Source: Rostrohypoxylon terebratum
Taxonomy: Eukaryota > Ascomycota > Sordariomycetes > Xylariales > Hypoxylaceae
Direction of reading: 5' to 3'
Length of the DNA: 64,000 bases
NCBI GenBank assembly: GCA_022497145.1
Contig: MU385856.1
Span: 1,116,001 to 1,180,000, forward strand
Shown here: piece after piece, positions 32,614 to 45,143 of the stretch
Position numbering within the stretch: position 1 is the first letter of the stretch
Layout: each line of letters opens with the position of its first letter
Made by a program: the position numbers and the translations under genes
The notes under the pieces: generated by a model
Databases searched by the model: none
Told to the model about the DNA's origin: nothing
What the model saw: only the letters and a program-made list of their open reading frames with translations

Positions 32614-34768
32614 ATGACAAGCAAAGGCGCCAAACAACTGCCCCATGAGCGGCGAAAAGGAGAAGCCGTATGCGATCCACCAATCCCCATATCCACTTCG
32701 ACTCTAACTTCTAACTCTAACGTGGCAATTAGGCATTGAGCGACTTTGCCGAATTTGTTGAGAAGCAACAAGCTTTACGTTATCCTAGCTCCAAGCCTAC
32801 AACTTCGACAGACGCGGTCGGTTCTCACCAAGCCGAACACCACGAAGAGCTCGACATACTCGACTCCCTAAACCTTGGCGAATCTAAACCTCGCGTTCCG
32901 TTGAGAGAACTGCTATTGGCCCCTGATGACGATGCGACGGCCCAACAGAAACTCAGTGAACATATCAATGAACGACTCTCGGAAGGACACGGCGAGGCAG
33001 TCATTGACTTGGGATTTGAGAATAATGGCGAATCAATGCGTCTTACCCGCGAGGAATGGGACATCGCCTTGAATCGGTTAAAAGAAACAGCTAAGAAAGC
33101 ACGCGGCGACTGCGATATTTTACTGACGAAAAATGTGGGCGGTGATGCTGAAGCTGAATCAACAAAGACTGGAAATCCGGGCAAAGATACAGACTGCACT
33201 GGAAAAATATTGATACGGCAGGCTCCTTCGACGATCGAAAATGTCATTGAAACTAGAATCGCTGTTGTTGGAAATGGTAAGTTATGCATCAACTCAAGTG
33301 CAAAAAATTCTTAAGTACATGATCGTTCCCTAACTATAGAGTGTAGTCGATGCTGGTAAAAGCTCTATGTTGGGTGTCTTAGTTAAGGGCGACCTCGACG
33401 ACGGGCGAGGAAAAGCTCGTGTCAACCTTTTCCGCCACAAACACGAAATGGAGACCGGTCGAACCAGTTCTGTCGGGATGGAAATAATGGGGTTTGACAC
33501 CGTCGGAAATGTCGTAGCATCCGACACCCCAGGTAGTAAGTCCTCTCAAAGTGCCTACATGGATACCTAGTACCTATCCATATCATATATCTCTTGCTTA
33601 TAGCTGCATAGGAAAATTGTCATGGGAAGAGATCGGCAAGCGTAGCGCCAAAGTGATCACATTTACAGACTTGGCAGGTCACGAAAGATACCTTCGTACA
33701 ACCGTGTTCGGCCTCTTATCTAGCAGCCCAAACTACTGCTTACTCATGGTTGCTGCGAATAATGGCCTCATTGGCATGAGTAAGGAGCACCTCGGTATCG
33801 CATTGGCCTTGAATGTTCCAATCATGGTGGTTATCACCAAAATTGACATCTGCCCTCCAAATATCCTGGAGCAAACCATTCAACAGATAACCAAAATTCT
33901 CAAATCGCCTGCGGCGCGGAAAATGCCCATTTTCATCAACAGCCGCGAAGAATGTATAAATACCGCAACTCAATTCGTGAGCCAGCGAATATGTCCTATA
34001 TTCCAGATTTCCAACGTCACCGGCAAAAATCTTGACCTCGTCCGTACATTCCTCAACATACTTCCGCACCACGGCCGCTACGATTCGGATGCCCCTTTTG
34101 AGTTCCATGTTAATGACACTTTCTCCGTCCCTTTTGTCGGCACGGTGGTAAGCGGAATAGTCAAATCTGGAGTAGTCCATTCTGGCGACAGTGTGCTAAT
34201 CGGTCCTGATTCGCTGGGTCAATTTACTCAAACCAGCATTCGTTCCATCGAGCGAAAACGAATCGGGGTACCCGCGGCCTCCGCGGGCCAATCAGCTAGT
34301 TTTGCGCTGAAAAAGGTGCGTCGAAAAGACGTGAGGAAAGGAATGGTAGTCTTGCCAAAGATCGAAGGACAGCCGGTCCCCAAGGTTTATCGCGAATTCG
34401 TGGCGGAGGTTTTAATCCTATCACATGCAACCACCATCAAGACTAAATATCAAGCAATGCTTCATGTCGGTCCCGTCTCACAGACATGCGCGATAATTGA
34501 CGTCGACCGCGAATTTATACGAACTGGTGACCGCGCAACCGTGGCGTTCCGATTCGTCCAGCGTCCAGAGTATCTGGCTCCAGGCGATAGACTTTTATTC
34601 CGTGAAGGACGGACTAAAGGTTTAGGCATCGTTAAATCAGTTGGTTACGATCCCAAGAAACCACTCATGCCGCGTCAGTCAGGTGGTGAAGCAGCACAAG
34701 ACCCCGAGGCCGATGGCTCAACAGAAAGAAACATCCAGCCCTCGACCAGGGTCAAAGTCGGGGCCTAG
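32614..34768 (+). CDS. Translational GTPase of the GTPBP1/GTPBP2 family
   Basis: Four exons, 32614-32667, 32733-33276, 33347-33535 and 33612-34768, give 647 residues, all phases consistent. The first exon encodes only 18 residues (MTSKGAKQLPHERRKGEA) and was found because the main frame lacks an ATG but follows a perfect acceptor at 32731-32732. The G domain has P-loop G198-NVDAGKSS, the DLAGHERYLRTT switch (D282-H286) and TKID (338-341). EF-Tu-like beta-barrel domains follow (VSGIVKSGVVHSGDSVLIGP, then the C-terminal barrel ending GLGIVKSVG). GTPBP1/2 proteins are relatives of eEF1A, eRF3 and Hbs1 linked to stalled-ribosome resolution and mRNA turnover. Donor GTAAGT at 33536 was preferred over GTAGTA at 33532 because it restores the conserved GRKLSWEEIGKRSAK. 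Confidence 0.9.
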
Positions 34769-36271
34769 TGCAATAAGGCCTACTATGGGAAAATTGTAGA
34801 TATGGAACGATACGGCACGCAAGGTCGCATTGTGGCGTTGTGGATGGGGATCGGCGCATCAGTTGACGACAACCATCTCATATTGTGCTAGTCTTTGCTA
34901 TCATACTTGCAGGAGGGCTCTAGTGGAGGGTTCATAGCGGCGTTCGGCGTTTTTAGGTCCAATGACCTCTTCATACATACCCCATCCATGCGCTTTTATA
35001 CATTTATTCACTATTCAGTTCTCCGATTCAGTCTACATATTCCTTCACCGTGGGTATGAGGCTCATTACTCGCTTTGGTTTCCACGGTCCTCCGGTAAAA
35101 GCAAGTTTTCTTTTTCTATTACAATCTCCCCTACTTTCAAACTCACCGTACCTGTTTATGAGTTTCAACCCCAGAACTGATTCTGATGAGATCTTGGATG
35201 TCTAACGTACTAGTCCCCGTAGACATGTGGACTGGTTCTAAATTCTAATGGACCCTCCAGGGTAGCGTACAAAACAACCCTGTAACAAGGCCAGTGCATG
35301 CCTTGGTGCGAAACAAATCTCTAAATGTATACCTAAAAAGGAAAGAAAGCTCTGACGTCGTCACCTCGGAGACATTGTAGTCGAGGCGGCTCAACGATAC
35401 CCCGGCTCTGTCTTGCTGCAACAGCCGGGAGAGATCCGGGGGTCTCGGGTTCTTGGAAGACCCCGTAGTTCCCGTCAATCGCTAAACCTGCGAGGGCTTA
35501 GAGACCGATCGGAAACGCCTACCGACCACGAACTTTACTCTTTCCGTTGTAAAAAATGGCGAAAGTTACCGTGAAATCTGATGCACGTTGGTCGCTCTGC
35601 GGCAGAGCCAGATATGCTTAAATTGCCGGGTCTAGGAAAGACACTAATATCAGACGGAGCATCGTACGGTAGATTTAGTAGTGAAACACAATTCATGTAT
35701 CGAGACTAGCGACCTCAACTTTGATCTTTTAAGAGTGGGGTGAGGACATACTTCGCAAATCGTGTAGGTAGCGTTCCTGGCGCTAGCGGGTGATCTGCCG
35801 GGACTTCTGACATGCATCCAAGGAATGGCCATGTAACTTCTTTAGCAAAAGTAATGCTACCATTGGCTGGAGACATTTTTTATCGTCGAAGTTACTTCGG
35901 GCGCGGCGGACGGCTTGCGACTACACTCTATCGGAGGGTCGGCCTACTAACCATTGTATCTAGATGTCACAGACACACTGTGTATAGATAACGGAAGTGA
36001 GGATAACACAAATCTTCCACTCTCCTCGGGGGCTTGTTATGCTTGTTTGATCAGGGTTGAGGGTATCGTATCCAGTATACTGTACAGGCATGGCATGGGA
36101 TCTTGTTTCGTGGGATCAAGTTCCCGCATGAAACGACTTGGTCCTACGTTGATTAACAGAAATACGATATACCCAGACATATATAAGGTCTAGTCATACC
36201 CTATGTTATGAGTTGAAGTTCAAGACCTTGTATACAACCCCGAGAGAACTATACCACTATAACTCACCACT
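34769..36271. other. Intergenic region
   Basis: No confident gene. ATG-led frames at 35650-35832 (minus) and 35853 (plus, 46 codons) are short, unmatched and divergent from one another. Both may be chance. Confidence 0.35.
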
Positions 36272-38245
36272 ATGGCGCCTCCTCTACCAGTCTCTAGTCC
36301 AATTAGCGCTGCAGTGGCTGGCATTTCATTAGTAAGTTACCTACCTATACTCCATATTATACCCGTAAATGCTAACATGATACTTAGATCACCCTATATC
36401 TTGTTGGAGTTGTCATCTATAGACTCTACCTACATCCTCTCCGCAAGTATCCCGGACCTCTTCTCTGGCGCATAACCAGCATCCCACGGGTATACCATCT
36501 TATGAAAGGCGATCTACCATTCGTAGTGACAAGACTTCAAGCCAAATATGGAAGATTTGTTCGAATCATGCCCAACGAGCTTGTATGCAACGACCCTAAA
36601 GCCTGGAAAGATATCTATGGCCATCGGTTAGGCGGTCTCCCTGATTTCGAAAAGTTCAGGGGTAAGTCGCGATGATAAGTGTTTCATGAGCCGCATTACC
36701 ATTGCTTTCATTTCTCGTCAATTAGTCAGCATTCAGGCTTCCATTTTACAGCTCTCCCCTTAATTCATAGTATGGAATGGCGACTAAGATTAATCCCATA
36801 GGATTCTACCTTCTACGACCACATCTGCCACCATCTATCATCGAAGCGGGTCGCGATGAACACGCCCTCATTCGCCGACAGCTCTCCCACGGATTCTCGG
36901 AGAAATCGCTACGGGAACAAGAGGACATTATCGGTGACTATGTGAACCTGCTGATCCAAAGGTTACACGAGAACACTAAGAACGGCCCCGCGCCCCTTAA
37001 CATGCGCGAGTGGTTCAACTGGACTACTTTCGACATCATCGGCGATCTCGGTTTTGGGTCTTCCTTTGGCTGCCTCGAGAACTCGGCATACCACCCGTGG
37101 GTCCAACTCATCAGCAAGGTGCTCATCGAATCATCTGGCTTTCGCGCTCTGAGTCTCCTCGGATTGCGGCCTGTCCTCAAAATCCTAGACAAGATTGGCC
37201 AGACGAAGAAAAACGATGAGAATATGGATCTAGTTAGAAACAAGGTCCAGGAACGCATGAAGCTTGGCATGGAGCGCCCAGACTTCATCGAAGGTCTCAT
37301 CAAGAAGAAGAACGAGTGGCAGATGGATATGGACAGGCTGGCGGTCAACGCTAACGTCGTTATCATCGCGGGCTCGGAGACTACGGCTACGTTACTCAGT
37401 GGCGCCGCGTTCTTTCTCACTACGAACCCGGATAAGCTCGCTATACTCACGCAGGAAGTGCGAGCAAGCTTCAAGAGCGAAGAGGAGATCACGCTGCTGT
37501 CTGTCAATAATCTATCATAGTGAGTGATGTCTTTTGCTTTGTCCAGTTCACGAGTTATAGTGTTCGCTAACGTACGGCTCTGCTAGCATGTTGGCTTGTC
37601 TTAATGAGACGTTCCGAATGTATCCTCCAGTCGCTGCCGAACTGCCTAGGGTTGTACCTAAAGGTGGTGCGACCATTGCAGGGAGGTTTGTCGCCGAGGG
37701 TGTAAGTTGTTTTGCTTGGTTCTCCTTCCCTTCGTCCCTCCACCATTAGCCTTCCCTGCTTTTATAATTCATCTTGCAACGCTTCTCTGTCATGTAATGC
37801 TGATTTTACAACAGACTGTCGTCGCAGTCTGGCAATGGGCTATCAATCGCAGCACAGAGCTTTGGACCGACCCCGAGAAGTACGTTCCCGAGCGATGGAT
37901 GGGTGACCCGAAGTACCAAAACGATGTATTCGACGCCATGCAGCCGTTTAGCCTTGGACCCCGGAATTGCATTGGAAGGAAGTAAGTTTTAACCCCTTCT
38001 CGCATAGACGATACACAAGAAGTGAATATGGGGGTAAAGTTACTAACTAGTGGCGATCTAGTCTTGCGTACGCCGAGATGCGTCTTATTCTGGCCAAGAT
38101 CATATACAACTTTGACATGACCATCTCTAACGACAGCTTGAGGTGGCTAGAGGACCAGAAGACATATGTCTTATGGGATAAGCCTTCCTTGAATATCTAT
38201 ATGTCTCCTGTTGCCAGGGAAGTAGGGCAAACTCAATCGCATTGA
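36272..38245 (+). CDS. Cytochrome P450 monooxygenase
   Basis: Six exons, 36272-36331, 36388-36661, 36802-37519, 37587-37701, 37815-37981 and 38062-38245, give 505 residues. A membrane anchor (AAVAGISLITLYLVGVVIY, about 13-31) leads to the HPLRKYPGP hinge. Later landmarks are I-helix AGSETTAT, ExxR in NETFRMYPP, PERW, and the heme loop FSLGPRNCIGRN, whose Cys is split from its end by an intron. The third intron-exon boundary is at 36802: the in-frame TAG at 36768-36770 rules out earlier acceptors, and this one gives EKFRGFYLLRP as in relatives. The style resembles fungal secondary-metabolism or detoxification P450s. No biosynthetic backbone gene is nearby, so it does not look like part of a cluster. 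Confidence 0.9.
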
Positions 38246-39709
38246 CGAATTATCTATCTCAAATAGATGTCTCAGACATCTTGGATGATGAACATTTGGA
38301 TATTCCAAGGTTACTACCTACCTGGTTATGAATTTTCTGCGATTAGTCTCATGGGAAGGTAGACGGAGTGGGGCATTAGGGAATGTACACTTAAATTGCA
38401 CGAGTAGGACACCTTGTGTCCCCTTTATCGACCTCGGGGAGGATGATATCGACTTTGATGATTCGCTGGACTGGCCGGTCGAATCTATAGGCGCATCCTA
38501 TACCTACTTTTTCTCAATCTTTTGGATACATGGATATCATTTCTCTCAATGCATAGAAGGTTTTCTATGAAAGAGTAAACCCATTTCAACGTCCGTTCGG
38601 GTACGGACTTCGAGTTACAGTACATTTTGGAAATGACAGAATGGATATGTTAAAGCCGTTATAATTAACATACGGTGCGCTGTGTGGCCAATTTTTAGTG
38701 GCTGGGGCTGCCTAAGAAGGCACTGAGGTGCCGCTATGGGTTTAGGCATTCACTAAAATACAGCGGCTATTCGGTGACTAAATCGCTAATAGGTCTTTAC
38801 CTAATATAATTAATACAGTACGGATCCACACCGCGCTTCATTATTATTTGATTGCGGGATGTAAGGTTTCTTAGCTGGGATTTTCAAAATTTCACTACGG
38901 TTATGATCATAGAAAGGATACTGGTGGTTCTTGAGTCTGAATCTATGTATTTCTCTTGTCCTATCTGACCATTTAAATTTCAAGCTCAGTGACCTAATGA
39001 GGATGGCGATGTTAGTGTCAGTTGGTAGGTCATATTTTCCGGACAGATTACCTATACTAAATGAAATCTTAAACCATTATACTAGTGTATGAAAGCGCGG
39101 AGTTTTCCTGGACCATAGGTGTCAGTGGCTGCTTCGTCTATGGAATGAGGCGTGGTATGGTCCCGAGTGTAAGACAACTAGGACCTTGCATGAGGTCAAA
39201 AAAGAGTCTAAAAATAATTGTCGTATGAGTTCTAGAACACTCTTAACTACCTATCTCATGATTTATAGAGTATATAGTGTCATCTAGATTACTATTTGTA
39301 TTGCAGTAGCCTAAGAGATGCACAAGTATCAGCTTAGTCAGCCGCCCCAAGGTGACAATGTCCCCATTCGGGATATAGGACTCAATAGTCTGTCAGAATT
39401 CTATCTAACAACCAGACGATTTTTAATCAGCCCTTTTCAATTGACTTGGCAAGAAATACAGGATGACAGTATTGGGCCTTTTGTTGACCTTTTGGGGGTC
39501 TCGTAAACACTTTTCCTATTCTGTTCCCCCTGAGATGGGATTGGTGAGTTCGTAAAAGGGGCAAACATGCTAGCGTCCACACTTCGTATATAAAAGGCAG
39601 TCCGTCGCCCTCATGGGAATATTGCTCATCATATTCTCCATCACAATCTATATATCCTCTCGTCACAAAAGAGTATTTAGATCTCTTCACCGCCACGTCA
39701 TCGGCTAAG
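38246..39709. other. Intergenic region with a nested hairpin
   Basis: AT-rich flank between P450 and PL20. It holds a nested inverted repeat at 38692-38759. An ATG-led frame at 38328-38570 (80 codons, acidic centre IDLGEDDIDFDDSLDW) directly follows the P450 stop. It might be a small gene but has no support beyond being open. Confidence 0.35.
38692..38759. repeat. Nested inverted repeat (about 68 bp)
   Basis: Outer arms TTTTAGTG/CACTAAAA enclose inner arms TGCCTAA/TTAGGCA, and the centre holds GGCAC-tgag-GTGCC. All three pairings share one axis, so the single strand can fold as a long interrupted hairpin. It is either a foldback mini-element or a structured transcript element. Confidence 0.6.
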
Positions 39710-40486
39710 ATGGTTGCCATCAATCTCACGAGTTTAGCGATTGCGCTAAGCTTGACAGCTGTGCAAGCCACTCAATTCTGGCATAACACGGGGACAAAAT
39801 CAGGTTGGGATACATTTACCCATGAACACGAGGGTACCGTCGACGAAGTAACGAACGTCGTTTACAAGGGTACTACCGCCTTGAAAATGACACAAATCTA
39901 CGACTCATCCTACAGCGGGCGCTACCACTCGGAAGCGGTCAAATACAACGCCTATAAGAAAGGAGATACGGGTTTCTACGGATTCGCCTTCCGACTGCAG
40001 GAAGATTGGCAGTTCAGTCCCGCCCAGGAGTTCAACCTCGCACAGTTCATCGCCGACTTCTCGGATCTCAATTGCGGCGAAGATTACATGCCTAGTTCGA
40101 TGGTGTGGATTGTGGGGGACCAACTTCAGACGCGCGTGAAGTACGGCGACGTGTGCCCTACCAGCAGCCAAAAGATTAAGTCTTTCTCGAACCTCGCGAC
40201 GGTGACTGCTGGAGTTTGGCACCGCGTCGAGATCCAGGCCAGCTGGGAGAGCGATAGCACTGGATTTTTCAAGTTGTGGTACGACGGGGAGAAGGTTGCC
40301 GAGGCTTATAACCTCCCGACGACCGTGGGGGACGGGCGATACTTCCAGTTCAGAGCCGGGTTGTATGCTAATGGTTGGCACGACCATGGATACGAGGGCA
40401 CTCAAGGAACTAGACAGGTTTGGTATGATCAGATTGCTTCTGGTTCTACTTTTCAGGATGCTGATCCAGATGGCTGGACTGCCTAA
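39710..40486 (+). CDS. Secreted polysaccharide lyase family 20 (glucuronan lyase)
   Basis: Single exon, 258 residues. The signal peptide MVAINLTSLAIALSLTAVQA is followed by the mature start TQFWHNTGTKSGWDTF. The remainder matches PL20, known from the Trichoderma glucuronan lyase: a small beta-jelly-roll enzyme that cleaves beta-1,4-glucuronan by beta-elimination. Recognisable segments include YDSSYSGRYHSEAVKYN, FGFAFRLQEDWQFSP-like strands (here FYGFAFRLQEDW), FNLAQFIADF, SMVWIVGDQLQTRVKYGD, WHRVEIQASW and the C-terminal RAGLYANGWHDHGYEG. Length and single-domain layout fit the family. It probably acts extracellularly on glucuronic-acid-rich polymers of plant, algal or fungal walls. Confidence 0.9.
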   Translation: MVAINLTSLAIALSLTAVQATQFWHNTGTKSGWDTFTHEHEGTVDEVTNVVYKGTTALKMTQIYDSSYSGRYHSEAVKYNAYKKGDTGFYGFAFRLQEDWQFSPAQEFNLAQFIADFSDLNCGEDYMPSSMVWIVGDQLQTRVKYGDVCPTSSQKIKSFSNLATVTAGVWHRVEIQASWESDSTGFFKLWYDGEKVAEAYNLPTTVGDGRYFQFRAGLYANGWHDHGYEGTQGTRQVWYDQIASGSTFQDADPDGWTA

Positions 40487-41977
40487 GTGATTCTACATGT
40501 AACTAACGTATTCGTGTGAACTTGAGGCGCCTGCTTCTTAGACGGATAGTATTGGAATGAGTTGATATATACCTACCTAGGAAGACATCTTCCAAGACCA
40601 AGTCCCTATAATTTATAGAGATTGACGCATCTTTCGAATTGAATTTTAATCGGTGAACACGTCACTATTGTCGGTTGAATAGACCTCTGATGATGGCCTT
40701 GGGGAATCATCCCAATATGGGCAGAGATATTCCCGCCCCTGCCAAAGCCGTTCGAAATCGTCGGATTTATACTTGTCAGTATAGTATTCTATAACTTCCA
40801 GCAACGCGCGAGACATCCATGATAGCCAGTAGGAGAATTAGCATAACCAGACACGAGTTTCCCCCGCAAAGTTCTTACGCTAGAACCCATTTCAATAGCG
40901 TCTTTCGTCTGATAACAATAAATTAACTAACCTAAGGCGGCTAGTTAATAGAGTTGACTGATGTGATATAGCCTGTGAGCCTTAATCGAATAGGTATTAT
41001 TAAGCGAATTGTGTCCTAAGACTATGATCGACGAACTGAATAAAGCTCTGCAATTGAAATGACGTCGGAATTCGATACACTTTGAAGTAGAGCGTACGAA
41101 CCCGCCTTAACATATGTGGTGGTGGCAGTGCTATGTATAGAGCTTAGGTAGGCAGTGTTTCGCCACGCTACGTCAACAGAGTTACCGTGTTAATTGTGTC
41201 CATGGAATCCGACGACATTTCCATCTGATCGGGTGCGACACCTGAAATTAGGCCTAGAAATCCATGCAAGAAGCCTAGGTTAAGGTGTTCCAGCGCGAAC
41301 GAGTACCTACGTCCCAAGCCCCTTAAGCCAATAGTGTGCCGCTGCCACGATACCGGAAGGAAATACTACGCCGGTGGCTGACTTCATGCATATATGTACC
41401 TGTATGTCGGTCTTAGGTCTGGATTGATTGCAGTTCAGATCCTAGTACCATACCTACCTGTACAACGCATGTCGACTCTGCGCGCGAGTGTTGAATCGTT
41501 TAGGGATTTTACGAAGGACTGAACAAGAACACACCTAGGTAGGTATCAACTACCTTTTGATTCTATGTACGTATCATAACGGAGTGAGTAATCGATTATT
41601 CGGAGACTGCGAAAGATCGGGAATTGACATTGTCGAGAATGCTGATGAATTAAATATTACTTTTAGCGTCAGGTACCGAAATACCGGTTCACCAATCACC
41701 AACAGCCATTACAAATGGGAATAAACTCTTGGCGATGAGACTGACCATCGAAGGTGGGGTTAGTGCGGCAGAGCAAGCATTAGGAGGCACGGGGAATAGC
41801 GAAATTGATGTTTTTAGTATGGTATGGTATATAATTGACCATTGGACTTTTATACATTCATCCTAATTCGTTACCCTATGTCACCTCATTGCCCTTTCAG
41901 TTTCGATTTATATATACAATAGAAGTAGAGCAAAACTCCAAATATGGTATCACCAAACAAAACTCCGTAATCATAAC
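40487..41977. other. Intergenic region with a possible small minus-strand gene
   Basis: It contains the 56-codon frame at 40646-40816 listed separately. Otherwise it is AT-rich DNA with ACCTAGGTAGGTA near 41532-41545 and no supported gene. Confidence 0.35.
40646..40816 (-). CDS. Small hypothetical protein or terminal exon
   Basis: ATG at 40816 opens 56 codons of very natural sequence: MSRALLEVIEYYTDKYKSDD, then FERLWQGREYLCPYWDDSPR, ending in an acidic Ser/Asp tail and TAA. The same frame is open eight codons upstream to a TAA, with no AG acceptor between, which favours this ATG as a true start over a spliced exon. I know no family for it. Either a small protein or the remnant of a larger gene would fit. 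Confidence 0.42.
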   Translation of the reverse strand: MSRALLEVIEYYTDKYKSDDFERLWQGREYLCPYWDDSPRPSSEVYSTDNSDVFTD

Positions 41978-43298
41978 TTATTTGCTCGTGTCGACGACGT
42001 ACCGACCGGCGATCTTGCTCTCCTCCATCAGCTTGAAGATCTCTTGGAGCTGGCTAAGGCCGACGACCTTGTAGGGGGCCTGGATGAGACCTCTTCGGAA
42101 GAAGTCGATAGCTTCTGCAGTATCTTGTCGGTTTCCGACGTAACTGCCCTTGATGGTGATCATGCGGACGACTGTGTCAAAGACGGGTGCCTTCAAGAAG
42201 GCGTTTGCGGGTAGACCAACACAGACGATGCTACCACGGCTTCGCACGTATTCGCTAGCTTGCTGGAAGGGACCTTCGCTAACGGCGAGTAGTAGGACAG
42301 CGTGGGGCCCAAATCCATCGGGTGTCTTGCTCTTGACATCCTGGACTAGGTTCTTTGTCTTGGTGAAGTCGATGTAGTCTTCGGAACCGAGAGACTTGCA
42401 CATTTGGCCCTTCTCCTCACCACCGTCGATGGCGATCGTGTGGAGACCCATAGCCTTGGCGTATTGGATGGCTAAACTGCCGAGACCACCGCCGGCACCG
42501 ACAATGGCAACATGTTGACCAGGTCGAGCACCGGATTCCTTAAGGGCCTTGTACACTGTGAGACCGGCGCAAAGAATAGGCGAAACAGCCTCGAGGCTCA
42601 ACTCCTTGGGGATCCGGGCCACGTGGGCGGCCTTGCCGATGGCGTACTGCTGGAAGCTACCGTCTACCGTGTAACCTGACAGCAACGCATTTTGGCATAG
42701 AGACTCGTCGGATTGTTGGCAGTAGGAGCAACTTAAGCAAGAACCATTCAGCCACTTAATACCTGCGTGGTCGCCGATTTCGATGTCCTTGACGAGTTCG
42801 CCACGTGCGACAACGACACCTGCACCTTCGTGTCCACCAACGAATGGCATCTTGGTGGGTAAGGGCCAATCGCCCTTCATAGCGTGGAGATCCGTATGAC
42901 AGACACCAGAGTACTTGATGTTGATCAGGACCTCATCGGGGCCGGGTTTGGGAACCGGAATTTGCTTGTAGACGGGGGCTGATTGATGTTAATGGCTACC
43001 CCAAGGATTCTTGCCATGCGTAAACATGGCCTGTAGGTTATGGGTTAGGTAAGAGAAAGGTGTAATACTCACGTTCTCCGGTTTTCTCGACGACCTGCGC
43101 CCATTGCTCAGTTGGAATCTGGGGAATGCTCATGGTTGATGTTGTAATAGTTGCAAGATGTCTAGGATGAATGGGAGTAGTGATTATCGGTAAACGATGC
43201 CTGGCACCTTGTGTGAGACCTCGTCTGATGACTTGATAGCCGATTGGTTTGATGGTTGCTGATGAAGCAATCTTGAGAGGATTCAAAGTGGCCAACAT
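41978..43298 (-). CDS. Alcohol dehydrogenase, ADH1/ADH3 type
   Basis: Two exons, 43298-43073 and 42978-41978, give 408 residues; the 94-bp intron joins as KTGEPPVYKQIPVPKPGPDE. The catalytic zinc site is C102-HTDLH, H125-E126 and the ILCAGLTVYKALK cysteine. The structural zinc cysteines are C156, C159, C162 and C170, and the coenzyme motif is VGAGGGLGSLAIQYAK. This is the tetrameric NAD-dependent ADH1 family interconverting acetaldehyde and ethanol. The canonical start is ATG at 43133 (MSIPQIPTEQW), giving 353 residues. The upstream in-frame ATG 43298 adds 55 residues rich in Arg, Thr, Ser and Ile with almost no acidic residues, typical of a mitochondrial presequence, so one gene may make both forms. 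Confidence 0.9.
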
Positions 43299-45143
43299 GG
43301 TGAGTTATATAGTAGATCTGGTGATGGTACGAATGCGACCCAAGACTTGCAGCTATGACAACTACCTACATGAGATAATTGCCACCTTACACAAGACTTC
43401 GCGGCCGCCCGGCGAGACTTTCTGGATGGCATGCATAACGTCATCTTACCCCTCTCACGACGCCGGATGGGGGCAGGGAAGTCCACTACAATGGGGCTTC
43501 TTACTCTAGTCAGAATCAAGTCCATGTTGGCTCGTCGACTTAGAATTCCAACTAAAAATTCAGGCCTTTGAGTGCAGATACGGAGTAGGCCGGGGCCAAA
43601 AAATCCTTGGCTAGTCGGTGTTGGTACGGCTTAAAGGGATAGTAGGGGTAGTAAGGGGGGAGACCAGGGCGGCGCTGAAAAGAGTTAGAAAGATGTCAGG
43701 CGCTTTTCTTTGGCTCGTGCATGTGGTGCAAATCTGGCGCCGGCCGGAGCATACTCACCAGACCAGCAGACCAGTCAGGCCCGCGCCACTTTTTACAACA
43801 ATGAATTGGCCAACAAAGCCTCAGGTAAGCTAGGTCTGGAAAGGCTCCCTTGCTTAGCGTTGCAGATTACCATAGTAGGATGCTGAAGCTGTAGATAGCG
43901 TCGAGCCTTCGGCCGCGCGGAACCCCGCCGATGCTGTGTGCTCATCCTATTAGAGCATCGTGAAGCTGGGGAAATAGTGTCCGATACGCACAGACTGAAA
44001 CGCGGGGAAATGGAATATGCGATGTAGACTGGCCCGCATGTTGATGTTGACTTCCATTTCAGCGGATTACTCCAGCTATGCACGGACTATGCAGAGTTTC
44101 GGCATGTAAGCAACAATTGTAGAGAAAATTTGAATTTTGGGAAGGGTAGAAACGGATAGGGCTAGACTCCCTAGACTCCAAGCTTTGGACGGGAGCTGGC
44201 CGTGGAAGCTAGTCGTATGATTATGAGAAGAGAGTGGCAGAGTAGCAGGCAAAAGAGACAGGGGACTTCGTCTCGCATCAACAGCGCGTCAGTGTCAGTC
44301 CATAACCACTGTCCACTGTCCACTGTCCACTGTCCACTATCCACTGATAATCACTATGGTGTAAGCGGGGGTGGCCCGTGGGAGTAGGGGAGTAAGGAGA
44401 TCTCCAGCCTCTCCGTTTCCATCGCTGCTGTCCGGTGGAATGGAAGTGGGAGATGCATCATGTGCCCCGATATGAGTTCTTTTACTATTAGCAGTCTAGC
44501 ACTGGCTTCGAGTGGCGCCTCCTCGTGCTTATAATGGATATAATGGATTGCGCTTGGATTTTTATCTCAGGTGACCTTAAAATGAAAACGCGGCGCAAAA
44601 ACGAGTCGCGCTTTAATTTTTAAGGCTAGCCTGCTAAGAAAAAACCTTAGGAGTAACGTATACCTATTACGTCGTAGCTCGGACTACGGAGTACTTTAAA
44701 AACTTAGCTCGGATCGCTTCGGAGATACAAAAATCAAAACAATACCTAGGACCTAGGTAAACCGTGTGTAACATTTAAAGTTAATTGATAATGAAAGAAG
44801 AAGGAAAAAAAATAGAAACGGTGACTAACTCAACTACCTCATTCTCTCACGACAACTTCAATCAGTTGAATCATAATAATCATCGCCCACCGAGTAAAAT
44901 ACCTAATCATGACATATCTTATTACAAGTGTATGTACAATACTACAGTACATACTACTATAGTATTTCTATTCTAATGCTAGCAGCTACCTATGCACACC
45001 ATTTCTCTTAGCCTCTCTATGAACATACCATTACCGAGAGATCTCGAAGATCTCGTTATTCTTTTTTTCTCTAAAGAGGTCTATATATAATATACAACAT
45101 GATTGTCAACTGAAAACATTTTTTTTCCCTCTTCAGCCCGCTA
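43299..45143. other. Intergenic region
   Basis: No gene supported. It includes a 7-bp tandem repeat at 44306-44347 and ACCTAGGACCTAGG near 44743-44757. Open frames here are short and lack natural composition. Confidence 0.4.
44306..44347. repeat. 7-bp tandem repeat (CCACTGT)n
   Basis: Six consecutive units, the first four perfect CCACTGT and the last two variant (CCACTAT, CCACTGA). Confidence 0.85.

Noticed and set aside
36768..36777. P450 exon starting at ATG 36777 or at the acceptor at 36770
   Set aside because: The preceding exon ends in phase 1, which these starts cannot match; acceptor 36801 restores both phase and the conserved FRGFYLLRP segment.
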